Assembly (NCBI GenBank): GCA_017311185.1
Contig: JAESUZ010002877.1
Coordinates: 1 to 64,000 of the forward strand
Source of the DNA: Proteles cristata cristata
Taxonomy: Eukaryota > Chordata > Mammalia > Carnivora > Hyaenidae
DNA length: 64,000 nt
Direction of reading: 5' to 3'
Shown here in pieces: positions 12,066 through 23,365 of this stretch. The translations under genes were made by a program, and so were the position numbers. Below the pieces are notes generated by a model. The model searched no databases, was not told the DNA's origin, and saw only the letters and a list, made by a program, of their open reading frames with translations. The stretch's first letter is position 1. Each line of letters opens with the position of its first letter.

Positions 12066-12255
12066 CAGTTAGCTCCAGTTCAAATACGGCCCCACCATTT
12101 ACTAGCTGTGAGATATTAGATGTGTTTCATCATCTGTGCCTTTATTTCTTCAGCTGTGAAATAGGGAGCAAAGTTCCCATTCTATGCCTGTTTTGTGAAC
12201 AAATGAGTTATTCCATGTAAATAAAGCATTTAGAACACAGTGGGTGTCCAGCCAA
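12066..12255 (+). repeat. MIR
   Basis: The MIR core is readable: TTTACTAGCTGTGAGATATT, CATCATCTGTGCCTTTATTT, GTGAAATAGGGAGCAAAG and GTAAATAAAGCATTTAGAAC. Confidence 0.85.
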
Positions 12256-12315
12256 CTGTCTATGGTTATTCTCTGTTCTCTGCATCCTTACCTAGTTCCT
12301 GATATTTACCACCCT

Positions 12316-12345
12316 CCTCTCCCCCCCCCCACCCCCCCGCCGCCT
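12316..12345 (+). repeat. C-rich tract
   Basis: Uninterrupted C runs of about 11 and 7 bases separated by A, then CGCCGCC. The minus strand has quadruplex-forming potential. Confidence 0.8.
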
Positions 12346-12369
12346 GCTCCCTGCTCACTCTCCTCTTTT

Positions 12370-12490
12370 CCTAAGTCTGTAAGTTCCCCGATAGGAGGGA
12401 CTGCCTGGTCCACCCTTTAGGTCTCTCAGCTGACCTCTCACTTTCTCCACAGTAGGTACCCAATAATTTAAGTACTTTTTGAATTGACTC
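12370..12490 (+). repeat. L2 3' end fragment
   Basis: TCTGTAAGTTCCCCGATAGG, GGGACTGCCTGG and ACAGTAGGTACCCAATAATT follow the L2 3' terminus in sense orientation. Confidence 0.7.
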
Positions 12491-13013
12491 CACGTGATTT
12501 TCTTTTAATTTTTTGATTACCTGTCAGCATATTCTTATGAATTAGTACGTACAGAACCTATTCCTAGACCAATGTTGTCTGACTTAGATGTGGGTACCTA
12601 CAGAGAAGCTTTAAAACGACCTCAGGAAGCACCTGGCAATAGATCAATAGGCCATTACATTAGCATGACAGGGAACTGTGATCAAAGGCCAGAGCTCCAC
12701 TGTGCTGAAAAGTTAGGGAGAGACACTACCGGTGGGAATACTGTATCAACAGTGAAACACTGGTCAAATACAGGCATATTTGCTAAATGCTGCAAATCTG
12801 ATAGCATTCTCCCAGACCAAGAAATGTCATCTACCCCAAACTAGTACTGGAGAACCATTCCATCCTAAAGTGCTCATTTGCTAGTGCTTCAAAAGCCAGG
12901 AGGCTTCTTCCTTCTTTGAACTTCAGGTTTCTTCGGAGACGGAAGAGAGAATACACCCAGGCCAGCACCCTCCCTGTTGTCCCGACCGCGGAAGAGCTGG
13001 CGTGCCCACTGAC

Positions 13014-13093
13014 CTGCGGAGCTGGTGATGGGCACAAAGGCTGCAGAGTTAAGGCTGCTCTGGAGTCCATTCAGCTGCCCTTCTGTGGATCCT
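13014..13093 (-). CDS. TTLL5: TTLL5 penultimate-type coding exon, third of three in window
   Basis: This 80-bp exon starts after TTATGTTTCAG and ends at CAG/GTCAGT. A good branch-point match (TCTAAC) lies about 25 bases before the acceptor on the minus strand. The first base completes the Lys codon begun in the previous exon. Then come 26 codons, including GSTEGQLNGLQSSLNSAAF and VPITSSA, and one leftover G. This matches the peptide just before the TTLL5 C terminus. The final coding exon should encode only a handful of residues (Asp-Pro-Ala-His-Thr-Lys-Ile in the human protein as I recall). I searched 1-12960 for it by eye on the minus strand and did not find it, so it probably lies beyond position 1. 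Confidence 0.92.
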
Positions 13094-13149
13094 CTGAAAC
13101 ATAAGCAGCTTGGTTAGATCAGCCCATAGAAAGGTGAGATCAATTGCAG

Positions 13150-13425
13150 GCCCTCCAATAGCTTTGCCTCTTGCTCTTGCTTCTTTCCCTGCTTCTTTCA
13201 AGACTTGGTGCAAATGTCATCTTAGGAAGGGCTCCTGTGACCAACTATCCCTTCTGAAATATTACGTATATTAAAATGTGTTGTCTGTCTCTCTCCACTG
13301 GAATGTAGTTTCAAGAAAGCACAGGATTTGACCACTGCTGTGTCTCTGGTGCTTAGAACCGTGCCTGGCAGCGAATAAGCGCTCAACAAATATTTCTTTA
13401 CTGAACGAATAAATGAAGTTCCCAG
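13150..13425 (+). repeat. L2 3' end
   Basis: GCTTCTTTCAAGACTTGGTG, GTGCAAATGTCATCTTAGGA, GTGCTTAGAACCGTGCCTGG and GCGCTCAACAAATATTTC read as the terminal part of L2, ending in the usual GAATAAATGAA. It starts 57 bp from the TTLL5 exon on its upstream (intron) side. Confidence 0.85.
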
Positions 13426-13486
13426 TATTGACTTGGATAAATGATAAGTAAAGGCATTTTTTAAAAACCAAAATTCACGTAGACCA

Positions 13487-13711
13487 GCGGTTCTTAACTG
13501 AGGTAGAAAGGGGGGACAGATTTTGTGCCTACCCCCACCCTAACACAAGAGCCATTTGGCAATGTTGACACATTTGTGGTTGGCACAACGGTGTGGTCTA
13601 CTGGCATCTGGTGGGTAGAGGTCAGGAATGATGCTAAATATTTCCGAAAGTGCACTGGAAGGTACCCCCAAAGAATTTTGCAGCCCAAGATGTCAACAGT
13701 GCCAAATGTGA
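13487..13711 (+). mobile_element. MER20 DNA transposon, left part
   Basis: CAGCGGTTCTTAACTGAGG start, CCATTTGGCAATGTTGACAC, TACTGGCATCTGGTGGGTAG and ATGTCAACAGTGCCAAATGT follow the MER20 (hAT) consensus. The last about 30 bases resume after a SINE at 13882-13910 (AAAGTTGAGAAACGG), so the element was split by that insertion. Confidence 0.88.
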
Positions 13712-13881
13712 GGGGTGCCTGGGTGGCTCCGTTGGTTAAGCGTCCGACTCTTGATTTCGGTTCAGGTCATTATCTCATGGTTCGTGAGTTCAAGCCCCAC
13801 ATCGGGCTCCATGCTGACAGTGTGGAGCCTGCTTGGGATTCTGTCTCTCTCTCTCTCAAAATAAATAAACTTATATAAAAA
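13712..13881 (+). mobile_element. SINEC inserted in MER20
   Basis: The head GGGGTGCCTGGGTGGCTCCG and tail CAAAATAAATAAACTTATAT are present. The older-type body has CTTGATTTCGGTTCAGG and GTGTGGAGCCTGCTTGGG. It lies near the right end of MER20. Confidence 0.93.
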
Positions 13882-13910
13882 ACAGGGCTAAAGTTGAGAA
13901 ACGGTTACAC
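13882..13910 (+). mobile_element. MER20 right end
   Basis: CAGGGCTAAAGTTGAGAAAC completes the MER20 whose left part is at 13487. It ends near CGGTTAC. Confidence 0.75.
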
Positions 13911-14149
13911 AGAAGCACCTCCCTTCATGCCAACTTTGAGAAGAGACAGGACAGAGTATATTGGAGGCTTTGGGCACAGGTTCCCCAGCCACATGTCTTA
14001 GAAATTCTATGATTCACTTGATGCCCTATAGGCCATGCCGGATCTCCCTAGTACAGGCGGCTCTTACAGCTCTGTAATTCTTTCATTGCATTTACCGAAA
14101 TTATAATTACGGGATTGTGTAACTGGTTGCTTCATATCTGTCTGTCATC

Positions 14150-14265
14150 CTTGCTAAAACTAAACTCCATAAAGGCAGAGATTGTATCAGCTCATTCACT
14201 GTTGTATCCATAGCTGCTAATATTGTACTTTGTACACATTAGGTATCTAATAACTATTTTAAAAT
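14150..14265 (+). repeat. L2 3' end fragment
   Basis: AACTCCATAAAGGCAGAGAT, TCACTGTTGTATCCATAGC and TACACATTAGGTATCTAATA match L2 in order. Confidence 0.7.
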
Positions 14266-14444
14266 ATGATCTGATCCATTATCCCATAAATGCAAATTAC
14301 CTGTTGAACCCAGTTACCTTGATTTTAGTTGATGTGTAAAAATTTTACTTTTGAAGTTTAAAATTTTTTTTAATAATCTTTGTTCTTTATTTCTTGAACA
14401 GCAATCAATCCAACCTTTAGAACACTTCTAGCACTATTTTTCCA

Positions 14445-14790
14445 TTTATTCATCCACGCAAAAGATACTTATTAAGTATTCCATGCTTGGTACTAGTCAG
14501 GACGTAGACATTAGGCAAATAGATAAGGTACAAACTATGTGATAAATGCTACGGAGAAAAAGCACAAAGTGTTTTAAGAGAATGAAACAAGGGAACATCA
14601 TTGAGATGGTGACGAGGGTGGTCAAGAACGGTCTTTCTCTGAAACTGTTGTATTTCAGCAAAGTGATGACGTTATGAGAGGTAGGTATTGGCCAAGAGCA
14701 GAGAGCAGGAAAGAGCTTTTCATGGAGAATAGAATATGCGTGTAAGGATCCTGAGGCAGAAAGGGGTTTAGAACCTCCGAGGGGCTTTTA
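14445..14790 (-). repeat. L2 fragment
   Basis: Antisense L2: TTATTCATCCACGC, ATACTTATTAAGTATTCCAT, AAATGCTACGGAGAAAAAG, GGGTGGTCAAGAACGG and AAGGATCCTGAGGCAGAAAG occur in the expected order. Confidence 0.8.
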
Positions 14791-14829
14791 AAGACCAGCA
14801 AGATGGAAGGGTGGTCAAGCAGTGCTGGG

Positions 14830-14985
14830 TTTGCCAAATGTCCTTGACAGGAACCACCTGGGGTCACTTGTTAATCATACAGCCCTCTAGGCCCTTCCCT
14901 TGGAGATTCTGACTCAGTGGGCCTGGGATAAAGGGGGAGAACCTAGGCTTTTTATAGTTCCCAGGGGTCCAGATGATTTATATTA
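14830..14985 (+). mobile_element. MER5-type hAT fragment
   Basis: GGAACCACCTGGGGTCACTT, GGAGATTCTGACTCAGTGG and CCAGATGATTTAT match the MER5A/B consensus by eye. Confidence 0.7.
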
Positions 14986-14989
14986 AAAG

Positions 14990-16255
14990 AGAAGTGAGGA
15001 AGATGTGGATTAGTGGGTACAGGGGAAGGTGATGCAAAGAGCACTTGGAGACTCTGGCAGACGCTTACGTGCCCATGGGGCCCCCACACCCCCCCATGGA
15101 GAGCACACCCCAGCAGTGATGCAAGGATCACTCTGTCTTGGACTGCTTCCCCTCCAGCAAGCTGTGGTGTGGGCCCCGCCTACTCCTTTCCACTTTCATT
15201 GGAGGACAAGGGAGCCACAGAGACAAAAGGGAGAGAAAGGAACAGAGGGAATTCTCGTTTGTCCCACAGGCCTTGGCCTTGCAAAGCTACATCGGGAATG
15301 CTTATCCGTTTTATTTCAGCCCTTCAGAGACCTGAAGAACTACTCAAAGCATCTGTAGCTAATATGGGCTCTTCAAGGTCCAAGTGAAAAATGAAAAGTT
15401 CTAGAGCCCAGGATGGGCTCTTTCCTCTATAAAAGTTAAAAACCCTTAGGGCCATTTGCCTGTGTTAGGGGGCAGCTGTGTCAAGAAAGGCCACGAAGCT
15501 GGTCTCAGTATCACGGAGGAACGGCTGAGTGTTAACAGTTAAGAGGGAAGCAGGTGGGCAAAATACCAGAGTCGGTAGAAGAAACAAAAGCAGCAAACAG
15601 TGAGCTACCCGAGGGAAGAGCAGAGTCCCTGGGTGTTTAGAACTAGTGAGTTCTGGATCTTCAAACTCCTTCTCCTCTCCTCTCTGGAATTCTTTTTTTT
15701 CTTCTACTCCCTCTGTGGAATTCTTATCCCACCCTTCACCTTCATGGGCTTTCTCCTGTTCCTCTCCCAACATGTTCTGGACTGCTGTCTGTCCCCTCTG
15801 TCCCCAGTTTGAGCCACTCTTCCACCCTCCTTTCTCCATCAACTCTCATCACAGGCCTTGGGAGCCACCACTGACTCAGACTTTGAACATTTCTAATGAT
15901 CCTGCTATTTCTAGCACAGGCTCCCCATTCCCCCCGTGGTGAAGAAACGTATCCAACAGCCATTTAGGAGGAAGTTCAGAGTGAATTTTTCCATGAAAAC
16001 ACTGGTACACAAAATGGTTTGGGTCTATGTTATTACTACTTCAGGCACATCGTGGGTAAATATGCTTTTTGTCGTGTAAGCGTCATTTCCCTGGGAAAAT
16101 ACATTCCACCTTCTGGTCAGCCCACTCCTAAGCGAGAACTTTGAACCACAGCTTGCCTAGGGCCTGTGTGTGAATTTGCACTTGTTGATCTGCTTCTGCA
16201 ATAATCTGCAGCTTTCCTGGGAGTATCTGCATTTTAGAAACTCTTTACATAGGAA
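14990..16255. other. Intronic sequence without recognised features
   Basis: GC-richer at 15050-15260 and strongly pyrimidine-rich on the plus strand at 15660-15840. Several overlapping open frames exist, but none has a recognisable domain, and the Glu/Lys-rich antisense frame at 15465-15842 reflects base composition. Confidence 0.5.
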
Positions 16256-16289
16256 GATATGTATTCCCCTGCTTGTCTGAGTCAGTTAC

Positions 16290-16440
16290 TGTGCGTTAAC
16301 ATCAAGTTACCAGGACCTACCTCATAGGATTGTTGAGGTTTAATCCTCAAGGAGATGGTGACTGAAAAGGACATCTTAGCACAGTGTCTAGTATTGTATC
16401 AATGGGTAAACAAACATCAACTTTATTAGTACTGGTAGTT
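16290..16440 (+). repeat. MIR 3' part
   Basis: ACCTACCTCATAGGATTGTT, GAGGTTTAATCCTCAAGGAG and CTTAGCACAGTGTCTAGTAT match the MIR distal half. Confidence 0.7.
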
Positions 16441-18955
16441 TCACTTAGAAATGCTAACCATCTTTGCATTCACCATAAGCTTATCTACATATAGAAGTAT
16501 TAAGTCGGGTAACACAGTGACTCTAATTGAATATGGAATGTGAGTGCTAGATAGAAGAATGACTGTAACATATTCAGAACATGGAAGTTAACAGCAATTT
16601 GCTATTAAAGTCAAAAGGTAGTTAACTGGCAGCCTACAAGACAGACATCTCACGGTCACAACTACTCTTAAACTCCCTTACGAAGAGAGGTCTCATTTGA
16701 GATTGACAAACTACCTCTCGACAAATCTAATGTACACATTTTTCAGCATCAGAATGAAACACTGTTTCTTCGACTGTGCACCAAATGAAGTGGTTGGCTT
16801 GTCACAGAACATGCCTCGAAGCATGAGAATTACACACAGCACAGTGGGGTGGTCGTCCTACGCAGGAGGCTCATGGGAAATAGACCGATGGGAGGAACGG
16901 CACGCCTCCCGGCTCTCCCCAAGGGGAACATCAAATGGAGTCGGCCGCCACTGAAATCGTACACTCTCTTTCTCTCTGAAGAGCTGAGTGTGCAAAGCTA
17001 AATGTGTGTTTGGTGCAGCTCCATCGCTTGCTGTTTTCTGACCACAGAACATATGGAATATGAAGATGTCGCTAAAAGATGAACTCAGAAAAGGGACTTC
17101 TAAAAGTATCAAGAGTTTTGTGGTGAGGAATACTGAAAAAATGGGACAAGGAAGGTGATGTTAATTTTATATTATACAGAAGTTAGAGTTTAAACCAAGG
17201 ACAGTGCTGGATATGACCATGCAGTCCCACAGTGTTCCATAATTGCTCTTCTGGTAAGTGGTATAGGGTCCAGGAGATGGAAGGGCATGAGATACAGCCC
17301 AGGGATGAGAGGTTGAGGCTTCCTACAATCTCAACTGTGGTGATGGGCTTAGTTCACACCCTTCTCCACAGAATGAACTGTGTAATTATCGCCAAAGGGC
17401 AGGATTCCCAATGCCCTGAGGCACTTTAAAACCACAGTAAGATATGTGGCCATGTGTAGCAGCATGCATAGTAGCAACGAAGAATTCTGTTTAAAAGAAT
17501 TCCATTAATAATGACATGCTTTGTTCAACTAAGGCAGTATCTTCCTTGGGATGTGTTCATAGCTAATACCTGAAGAGTTTCCTTAAGTGTTAAATGTACA
17601 CTTTCTAACCCAGAATTCAATTCACTTGCTCCACCCCTGCCTATCCTTTTGATCTCTTGCATTTTCCTGAAGTCCAAGAAAAGGCCTAACATGGGTATTA
17701 TTCCTTCTCTGAGTAAGGAAGAACAGACTTTCTGGGCCTTTCAAAGACATAGTTCGGTAACGTACTACAAATAAATAATATCTCTACAATCCAAAATAGT
17801 GCCTACACTTATCATTGAAAGAGGTCTTCTAGTACTGCTCTCTACTTGGGGAATATATGCTGATCAAACAGCTGGCTAGGAATTCCACCGGCATCAAGAG
17901 CACACCATACAGCCAGCCTATACAACATATCATCACCAGTCAAGGATGGTAACAATAAGCAAAATCCCTACTATCCATTTTGTTGGTAAGGCTTCGGACA
18001 TGCTTTTTCATGGATCTTTATTTCCTTTATTTGCGGTTTCCTCTGTTCTTTTCCCCCATTATTTTGATCAGTGGAAACTTTTCTGAAAGTGATATCCTTT
18101 CTTTAAGATCTGTTTTGTTCATTACTTCACAAGATTGACTGTGGTTTGGTGCTATATTGTTTCTCTTTGAGTTCTTTTCAAGGCTTTCCACATCTCTAAC
18201 AGAGAGGTACTAGTTTTCTATTCCAATGGTTTAAGTGAAAGCTTATCTTGGATTCATGCCACCACATCGGGGATGACCTTTCTATAGAAGGAAGGAGCCA
18301 CAAAAGAAAAGTGCTCAAAACTTCACAGGAAGAGGAGAGCTCAAAATGGTGACCTTGTTAGGGCTGTGGCAGACAGGCTTGGTGGCATCTGTGAAGGTCC
18401 TGAAAAGAAACCCCACGCTTGCTCATTTTTATAAAATTCTGGTGACAATCAACTGTTTTCAGTTCCCAAAGGAGAGAAGAAATCTCAAGGCACAAGTTAG
18501 GCTAAAGAACTTAATTCCAAAAGGGACAGGTCCTCTGACTCTGCTTTGGCAAATGTTTACTCACGGATGAAACATCTCACAATGTTCCTTACAACCTACA
18601 TGCATGCAAGCAAGCGTATATGTGCTTCTTCCTTTTATCTGGCAGTCCACAAACACTGCATTTCACAAACAGAAGCTAATATACTAATCCTTAGCCAATA
18701 ACAATTAGAACATTATTAATTTGGGTCCAATTCCAAGGCCAATTCAAAAAGCCTTTGTGAAGTCAACTTCGGTGCAGTATTGGTGCATAAAGCTCCAATT
18801 TATAAACATACTACACACTGTCTAACCCACAATCCACTACATTTGCTGTTATGTTCCTTTCTATTCTTAGTATTATCTATGTGGGTCTTTTCCTCTCTTT
18901 TAAATGTACCGTATTAGTTTTTCCAGATGTGACCCCCTCTACTGTTTGTTCTCCA
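16441..18955. other. Intronic sequence without recognised features
   Basis: AT-rich and apparently single copy. The frames at 16697-17112 and 18346-18570 have no recognised family. There is no splice-flanked exon candidate. Confidence 0.5.
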
Positions 18956-18956
18956 T

Positions 18957-19020
18957 TTCATTCATTCACTCACCAAGTATTTAATGAGCCTCTACCATGT
19001 GCCAGACACTGCTTGAGGTA
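18957..19020 (-). repeat. L2 end fragment
   Basis: TTCATTCATTCACTCACCAA, GTATTTAATGAGCCTCTACC and ATGTGCCAGACACTGCTTGA are the antisense L2 3' tip. Confidence 0.7.
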
Positions 19021-19574
19021 CTGTTCTCTCACATTCTCCCACGTGCCAGGCTGTTTGAGGTGATTTCTGTATTTTTATTATTTGATTTTGATTAATTTAC
19101 TCTGTTGTTCCTTTTATAGTTTTTCAAGTTAAATGATTCACTCACTTATTTTCAATCCTTCTTGTCTTTTTATTTTATGTTTTATTTTTATTTTTTGTCT
19201 TTTTAATAAACTTAAAGTTCCAGGTTTACTTCTGAGTACAGTTCTGGCTATCCTGAAAATGTGGTATGTAGCATTTTCCACAGACATCCATTTCGAAGTG
19301 TTTTATGATTTTCACTATGATTACCTAACACCTGGGTATTGTATACTGTATTCTAAAAAATTTCCAAACACGAGTCTTTTTAAAAAATTAACTTTTGGTT
19401 TTCCCTAATTAAAGTGTCTTTACTGTTAAAGAGTGTAAACTGATACAGACTTTTTTGACATGTGTGGAGCCTTCACTTCCAAAAGTCTATGCTGAATTTT
19501 TGTAAACATATCCTTGCAGAGAATGTATATTTTCCCTTTGGGATGCAGGAGCCTATGCATAGCTATTAATGTTT

Positions 19575-19790
19575 CTCAGACTATGACTTGTGGCTCGTAA
19601 GGGGGTTGCAAAATCAATTTAGGGGACCTGAACAGCATTTTTAAAATAATAGGAATTAGTATTCTGTGAAACCTTTATTTTATATACATAACATGGATAT
19701 TTTTACTAGGTTACTTATATAAAATGTATTTTTTAAAATTATAAGTGGTGCTCAGAAAAGATAAAAAGCCACTTACCAAAGCAAATTGTT
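19575..19790 (+). repeat. Ancient DNA-transposon-like repeat
   Basis: TTTCTCAGACTATGACTTGT, GGGTTGCAAAATCAATTTAG and AAAATGTATTTTTTAAAATT with AGTGGTGCTCAGAAAAG resemble a common mammalian hAT-like fossil whose name I cannot give with certainty. Confidence 0.45.
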
Positions 19791-19859
19791 ACTTGGCATT
19801 TCAAATATTCCAAATCCTCAGTAATTTGTTTGGGGCACCTATCAGTTATTGATAGAAGC

Positions 19860-20132
19860 ACCCATTATGATTGATAATTTTCCAAAATTTCCTTACACTG
19901 TTGTCAGCATTTGATTTACAGATTTTGAATTTATTATGTTATCTGCATACCAGTGCTTCTCTTTATCCCAATGAATGCTTTTGGTTTAATTCTATTTTAT
20001 CTGTTGCTATACTCATGCTCCCAATTAGTATTGCATGGTTTATCTTCTTCTAATCCTTTGCACTGTAAGCTTTTACTATAGGTATCTCTCTTTTAAGCAG
20101 GCTATAACCGAACATTTTGAAAAATACAATTT
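19860..20132 (-). mobile_element. Antisense L1M, left segment
   Basis: Antisense L1-like, AT-rich text resumes after a SINE at 20255 and leads into a clear antisense ORF1 region near 21000. This part alone is weakly diagnostic, and its assignment rests on continuity across the SINE. Confidence 0.55.
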
Positions 20133-20254
20133 CTGGGTGCCTGGGTGGTTCAGTTGGTTAAGTGTCTGACTCAATCTCAGTTCAGGTCTTGATCTCACGG
20201 TGGTGAGTTCAAGCCCCACTTTGGGTTCCAGAGTGGGCATGATGCCTACTTTAA
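20133..20254 (+). mobile_element. Old-type short SINEC inserted in L1M
   Basis: The head TGGGTGCCTGGGTGGTTCAG is followed by the older SINEC body without the long CT-rich middle. The flanking repeats AAAATACAATTT and AAAATGCAATTT are the target duplication. Confidence 0.9.
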
Positions 20255-21340
20255 AAAAATGCAATTTAGGAATCTATCTTTTAATAGAAGAGTATAATCC
20301 TGTTAACATTTACTGTGATTACTCATGTAATTGGATTTATTTCTACTATTTTAGTTTTTATTTTCTACTTACCATCCTGTTCCTTTGCCTTGTTTTTCTT
20401 TTCCTGCCTTTCACTGGACTCAAAGTTTCTACATTCTCTTCTCTTTCCTCCTATTGGTTTGAAAGCTACAGAGTATATATCAATTATTTAGCTATTTTTT
20501 TTCCTAAGTATACAATTTAGTTATTTTTTCTACTTTTTTTCTGTCTTGACCTTAGAACATGACACAGACCTGCTATATTTTCACTATCCACTAAATCCTC
20601 TTGGTCCAAACGTGTTTTATATTTTTAAAAGACCAACACTTATGTTTATAGTCATTAGCATTTATTACCATTTAATAAAAGTCTGGTCCTTCACTGCTTC
20701 ATGTTATCCAACACTTCTATGTTCACTTTTATCTTATCCAGTCTTTGCTAGTTTTTTCAGTGAAGTTCATGGGTGGTATACTCTTAAGATTTTGAATATC
20801 TCTGTTTTATTTTGGCTTGTCTCTTGAATGACAGTTTAGCTGTGTATAAAATTCTAGACTGAAAGTTACTTTACCACAACACTCTGAAGCTATTAGCTCT
20901 TCTTTTCTGCCACCTACTATTGCTAAAGAGAAAAATGTGGTATTCTGGGTTCCTTTGCGAATTTTCTCTCAAGTAGCATGTAACTCTTTCCTTTATACTC
21001 TGGGTTCTACAGTTTCATTATGATATGTCTAGATGTGCATTTATTTTGGTACATGGGGCGCATTTTTTAGGCAAGGATTCATTTATTTCTTCAATTCCAG
21101 AGAAGTTTCAGTTATTGTTTCTTAAAGTATAACTTGTCCACCTCGTCCTCAGGTCTCCCTTCTGATACTCTGATTAGAATCACATGTCACAAGATAATCC
21201 TACCGGATACTGGACCTAATGTGTCTGGGTGTTCAAAAATATTAATTTCATTTCTAAGGAATTCGTGTTTCAGTTGTTGGCTTTGTTGGCAATCTTTCTT
21301 AGTTTCAGATTTACTTGTGTGTTCTGTATTTCAGTTAGTA
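20255..21340 (-). mobile_element. Antisense L1M, ORF1-side segment
   Basis: GTTTCATTATGATATGTCTA, GATGTGCATTTATTTTGGTA, TTCAATTCCAGAGAAGTTTC and ACTCTGATTAGAATCACATG follow the antisense L1M ORF1/linker consensus. The coding frames are destroyed by stops and indels. Confidence 0.75.
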
Positions 21341-21639
21341 GGCTCATTCTGAACAGGAATCATTTCCTCCCTTGTCTCTGTACTTGCTCACCCATGCCTG
21401 GCAGAAGGTTTTATAACTGCCTCCACCCAGGGCCGGTTACCCTAGTCTAGAGCCATACTTCACAGCAGTATTTCAGTGCTCTTGCCTCAGTCATATTTGG
21501 AAATCCAGGTGACTTCTGCAACATGAGCAGTTGCAAGGGTGTGTCACTATCTCCTGACTCTGTAGGCCCACAGTCTCAAATAAACATGTGGCCTCAGGCA
21601 GTGGGTCCATGTCAGCTTCATCAGTCTCCATTAAGAGAG

Positions 21640-21875
21640 CCCATTGCAATCCAGTAGTACCTTGGTGCTACTGACATTTTGCACTGGATAATTCTTTGTG
21701 GTGGGGAGCTATCCTGTGCTTTCAGGATGTTCACCAGCATCCCTAGACTCGACTCCTTAGATGCCAGCAGAAACCCCTCACCCGTGCCCAGCTATGATAA
21801 TCAAAATTTACTCCAGGCACTGCCAGATGTCTCCTGGGGCCACATCTTCTCCAGATGAAAAATTACTGTTTTATT
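21640..21875 (-). mobile_element. MER20 DNA transposon, antisense
   Basis: GATAATTCTTTGTGGTGGGG, CAGGATGTTCACCAGCATCC, TTAGATGCCAGCAGAAACCC and TGCCAGATGTCTCCTGGGG are the reverse of MER20. Confidence 0.85.
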
Positions 21876-22385
21876 TTCAATTAATGAGCCTGGCTTCTTA
21901 GTCTTTCCTCTTGGGCAGGGAGGGTACGTTCAGGTCCCAATGTGCCACAGGGGCTGAACTCCGGGCTGTCACTGCCTGCTCCCAAAAGCAGAGTTCAGAA
22001 AGCTTGGTGTTTCAGCCTTATACACTGATTCTCAGTTATTTCTGTATATTTGGGGGCCAAGGAGAGGCTTCCCTCGTTCTGAAGCTCAGCTAGGTCCTTT
22101 TTTTTTTTTTTTAATCACTGCAGTGTGTTTGAAGCAGAAGGGGAGTATTAAGTGTGAACTTATGGAGACAACTTGACTGGAAGTCAGTGTGTCCAAATCA
22201 AATCTTTTGTTTTATTTGAAGCTAAGCCCTTGCCTTCAATAGTCATTAGCATTATTAGTGTTCAGGATCTCAGAATGTATTTGAGTTTCCATAGCGTTGC
22301 CAGCCAGAGCCAAATCATACTTAGGGATATCAGCTTACTAACAATAAAAATGCAATTTCTTTTCATAGGGCACAATGGGGGCAGC
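21876..22385. other. Intronic sequence with a T run
   Basis: A run of 14 T at 22099-22112 is the only simple feature. No SINE body follows it and no exon is recognised. Confidence 0.5.
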
Positions 22386-22389
22386 AGAA

Positions 22390-22600
22390 CTTATAACCAT
22401 AACAGCACACACACACTGGACACTTGATATATGTCAGCAAAATATCTGATCTCATTTAACCCTAAGAACAACTCACAGTGCAGGTAATATTTTACAGATA
22501 ATGAAACTGAGGCTTAGAGACAGCCCCAGATAACAATCAATTAAATGAAGGGGCCTGGATTCAAATCTAATATGAAATCCTGGGCTGTTAGCAATTGTGC
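22390..22600 (-). repeat. MIR
   Basis: Antisense MIR: CTGATCTCATTTAACCCTAA, TTTTACAGATAATGAAACTG, AGGCTTAGAGACAG and GGGGCCTGGATTCAAATCTA. Confidence 0.85.
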
Positions 22601-22699
22601 TTCACTGCTCTGCTCTACTCTATGCAGCATAAATAACTAATGATGAGATAATTGCTATTTGGTGATCCCTAACACAAAAACCTTGATACACAAACCATG

Positions 22700-22785
22700 T
22701 CACCCCCACCACCACCCCAACCACCACCTCCAGCACATCTCCATCTTTACCACTACCTCCTCTACCACCATCTCCTGAGAACTTG
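22700..22785 (+). repeat. CCA/CCT-rich degenerate simple repeat
   Basis: Short runs of CCA and ACC units with interruptions (CACCCCCACCACCACCCC, CCACCACCTCC, ACTACCTCCTCTACCACC) and almost no G on the plus strand. Confidence 0.8.
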
Positions 22786-22844
22786 TAGAACAAATAGAAA
22801 CTAGATCAGGGGCTGAGGAATACATTTCTCTCTCAGCTCTTGAA

Positions 22845-22960
22845 GATAAACTTCATGGACATTGGGCTTGTGTCTGTCCTGTACACTGGTGTTATCACCA
22901 ATACTCAGGGCAATGCCTAGCATAATGGACATTCAGTACATACGTGATAAAGGGTAAACA
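22845..22960 (+). repeat. L2 3' end fragment
   Basis: AACTTCATGGACATTGGGC, CACCAATACTCAGGGCAATG and CCTAGCATAATGGACATTCA match sense L2. Confidence 0.6.
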
Positions 22961-22974
22961 GAGACAAGATATCT

Positions 22975-23365
22975 GTCCCTAGAGGCCTATGACAAGAAGA
23001 ACACATAAAAAGGAAAATCAGACAAGGAAGTAGACCGTAGAGTTAGCGGAAGCTCTTGGCAAAGCTGTATCAAGGTGATAAATTAAAACCTGATCTTGAA
23101 TAAAACACGGGACTTAGAGTCAAGAGGGCAAAGGGCCTGAGGAAGAGGGGATAACATGAGCATGTAGGAACACCGTACGGAAGGACGTGTGGGGTGCAGA
23201 CTGTCAGACTGTACAGAAAAGGCCGCAGACAGGAAAGAGGACATACTGCAGAAGGCTTTCATGTCAGACTAAGGACTCTCAACTTTATCATGTAGGCACC
23301 TGGAAGCCTCCAAAGATTTTGGAAAAAAGGTTCAAAGAATTATTTTAGAGATGATACTTTAAAAT
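22975..23365 (-). repeat. L2 fragment
   Basis: Antisense L2 with AAGGGCCTGAGGAAGAGG, ACTCTCAACTTTATCATGTA and CCTCCAAAGATTTTGGAAAA in the expected order and spacing. Confidence 0.7.

Noticed and set aside
11708..12220. Open frame of 170 codons on the plus strand
   Set aside because: It lies on an L2 fragment and a MIR whose consensus text is readable in the DNA.
15465..15842. Glu/Lys-rich antisense frame that might look like a charged coiled-coil protein
   Set aside because: The composition comes from a pyrimidine-rich plus strand. The opposite frames are equally open, and no homologue is recognised.
22099..22112. T run suggesting a SINE tail
   Set aside because: No SINE body or target duplication follows it, so it is left as a plain T run.
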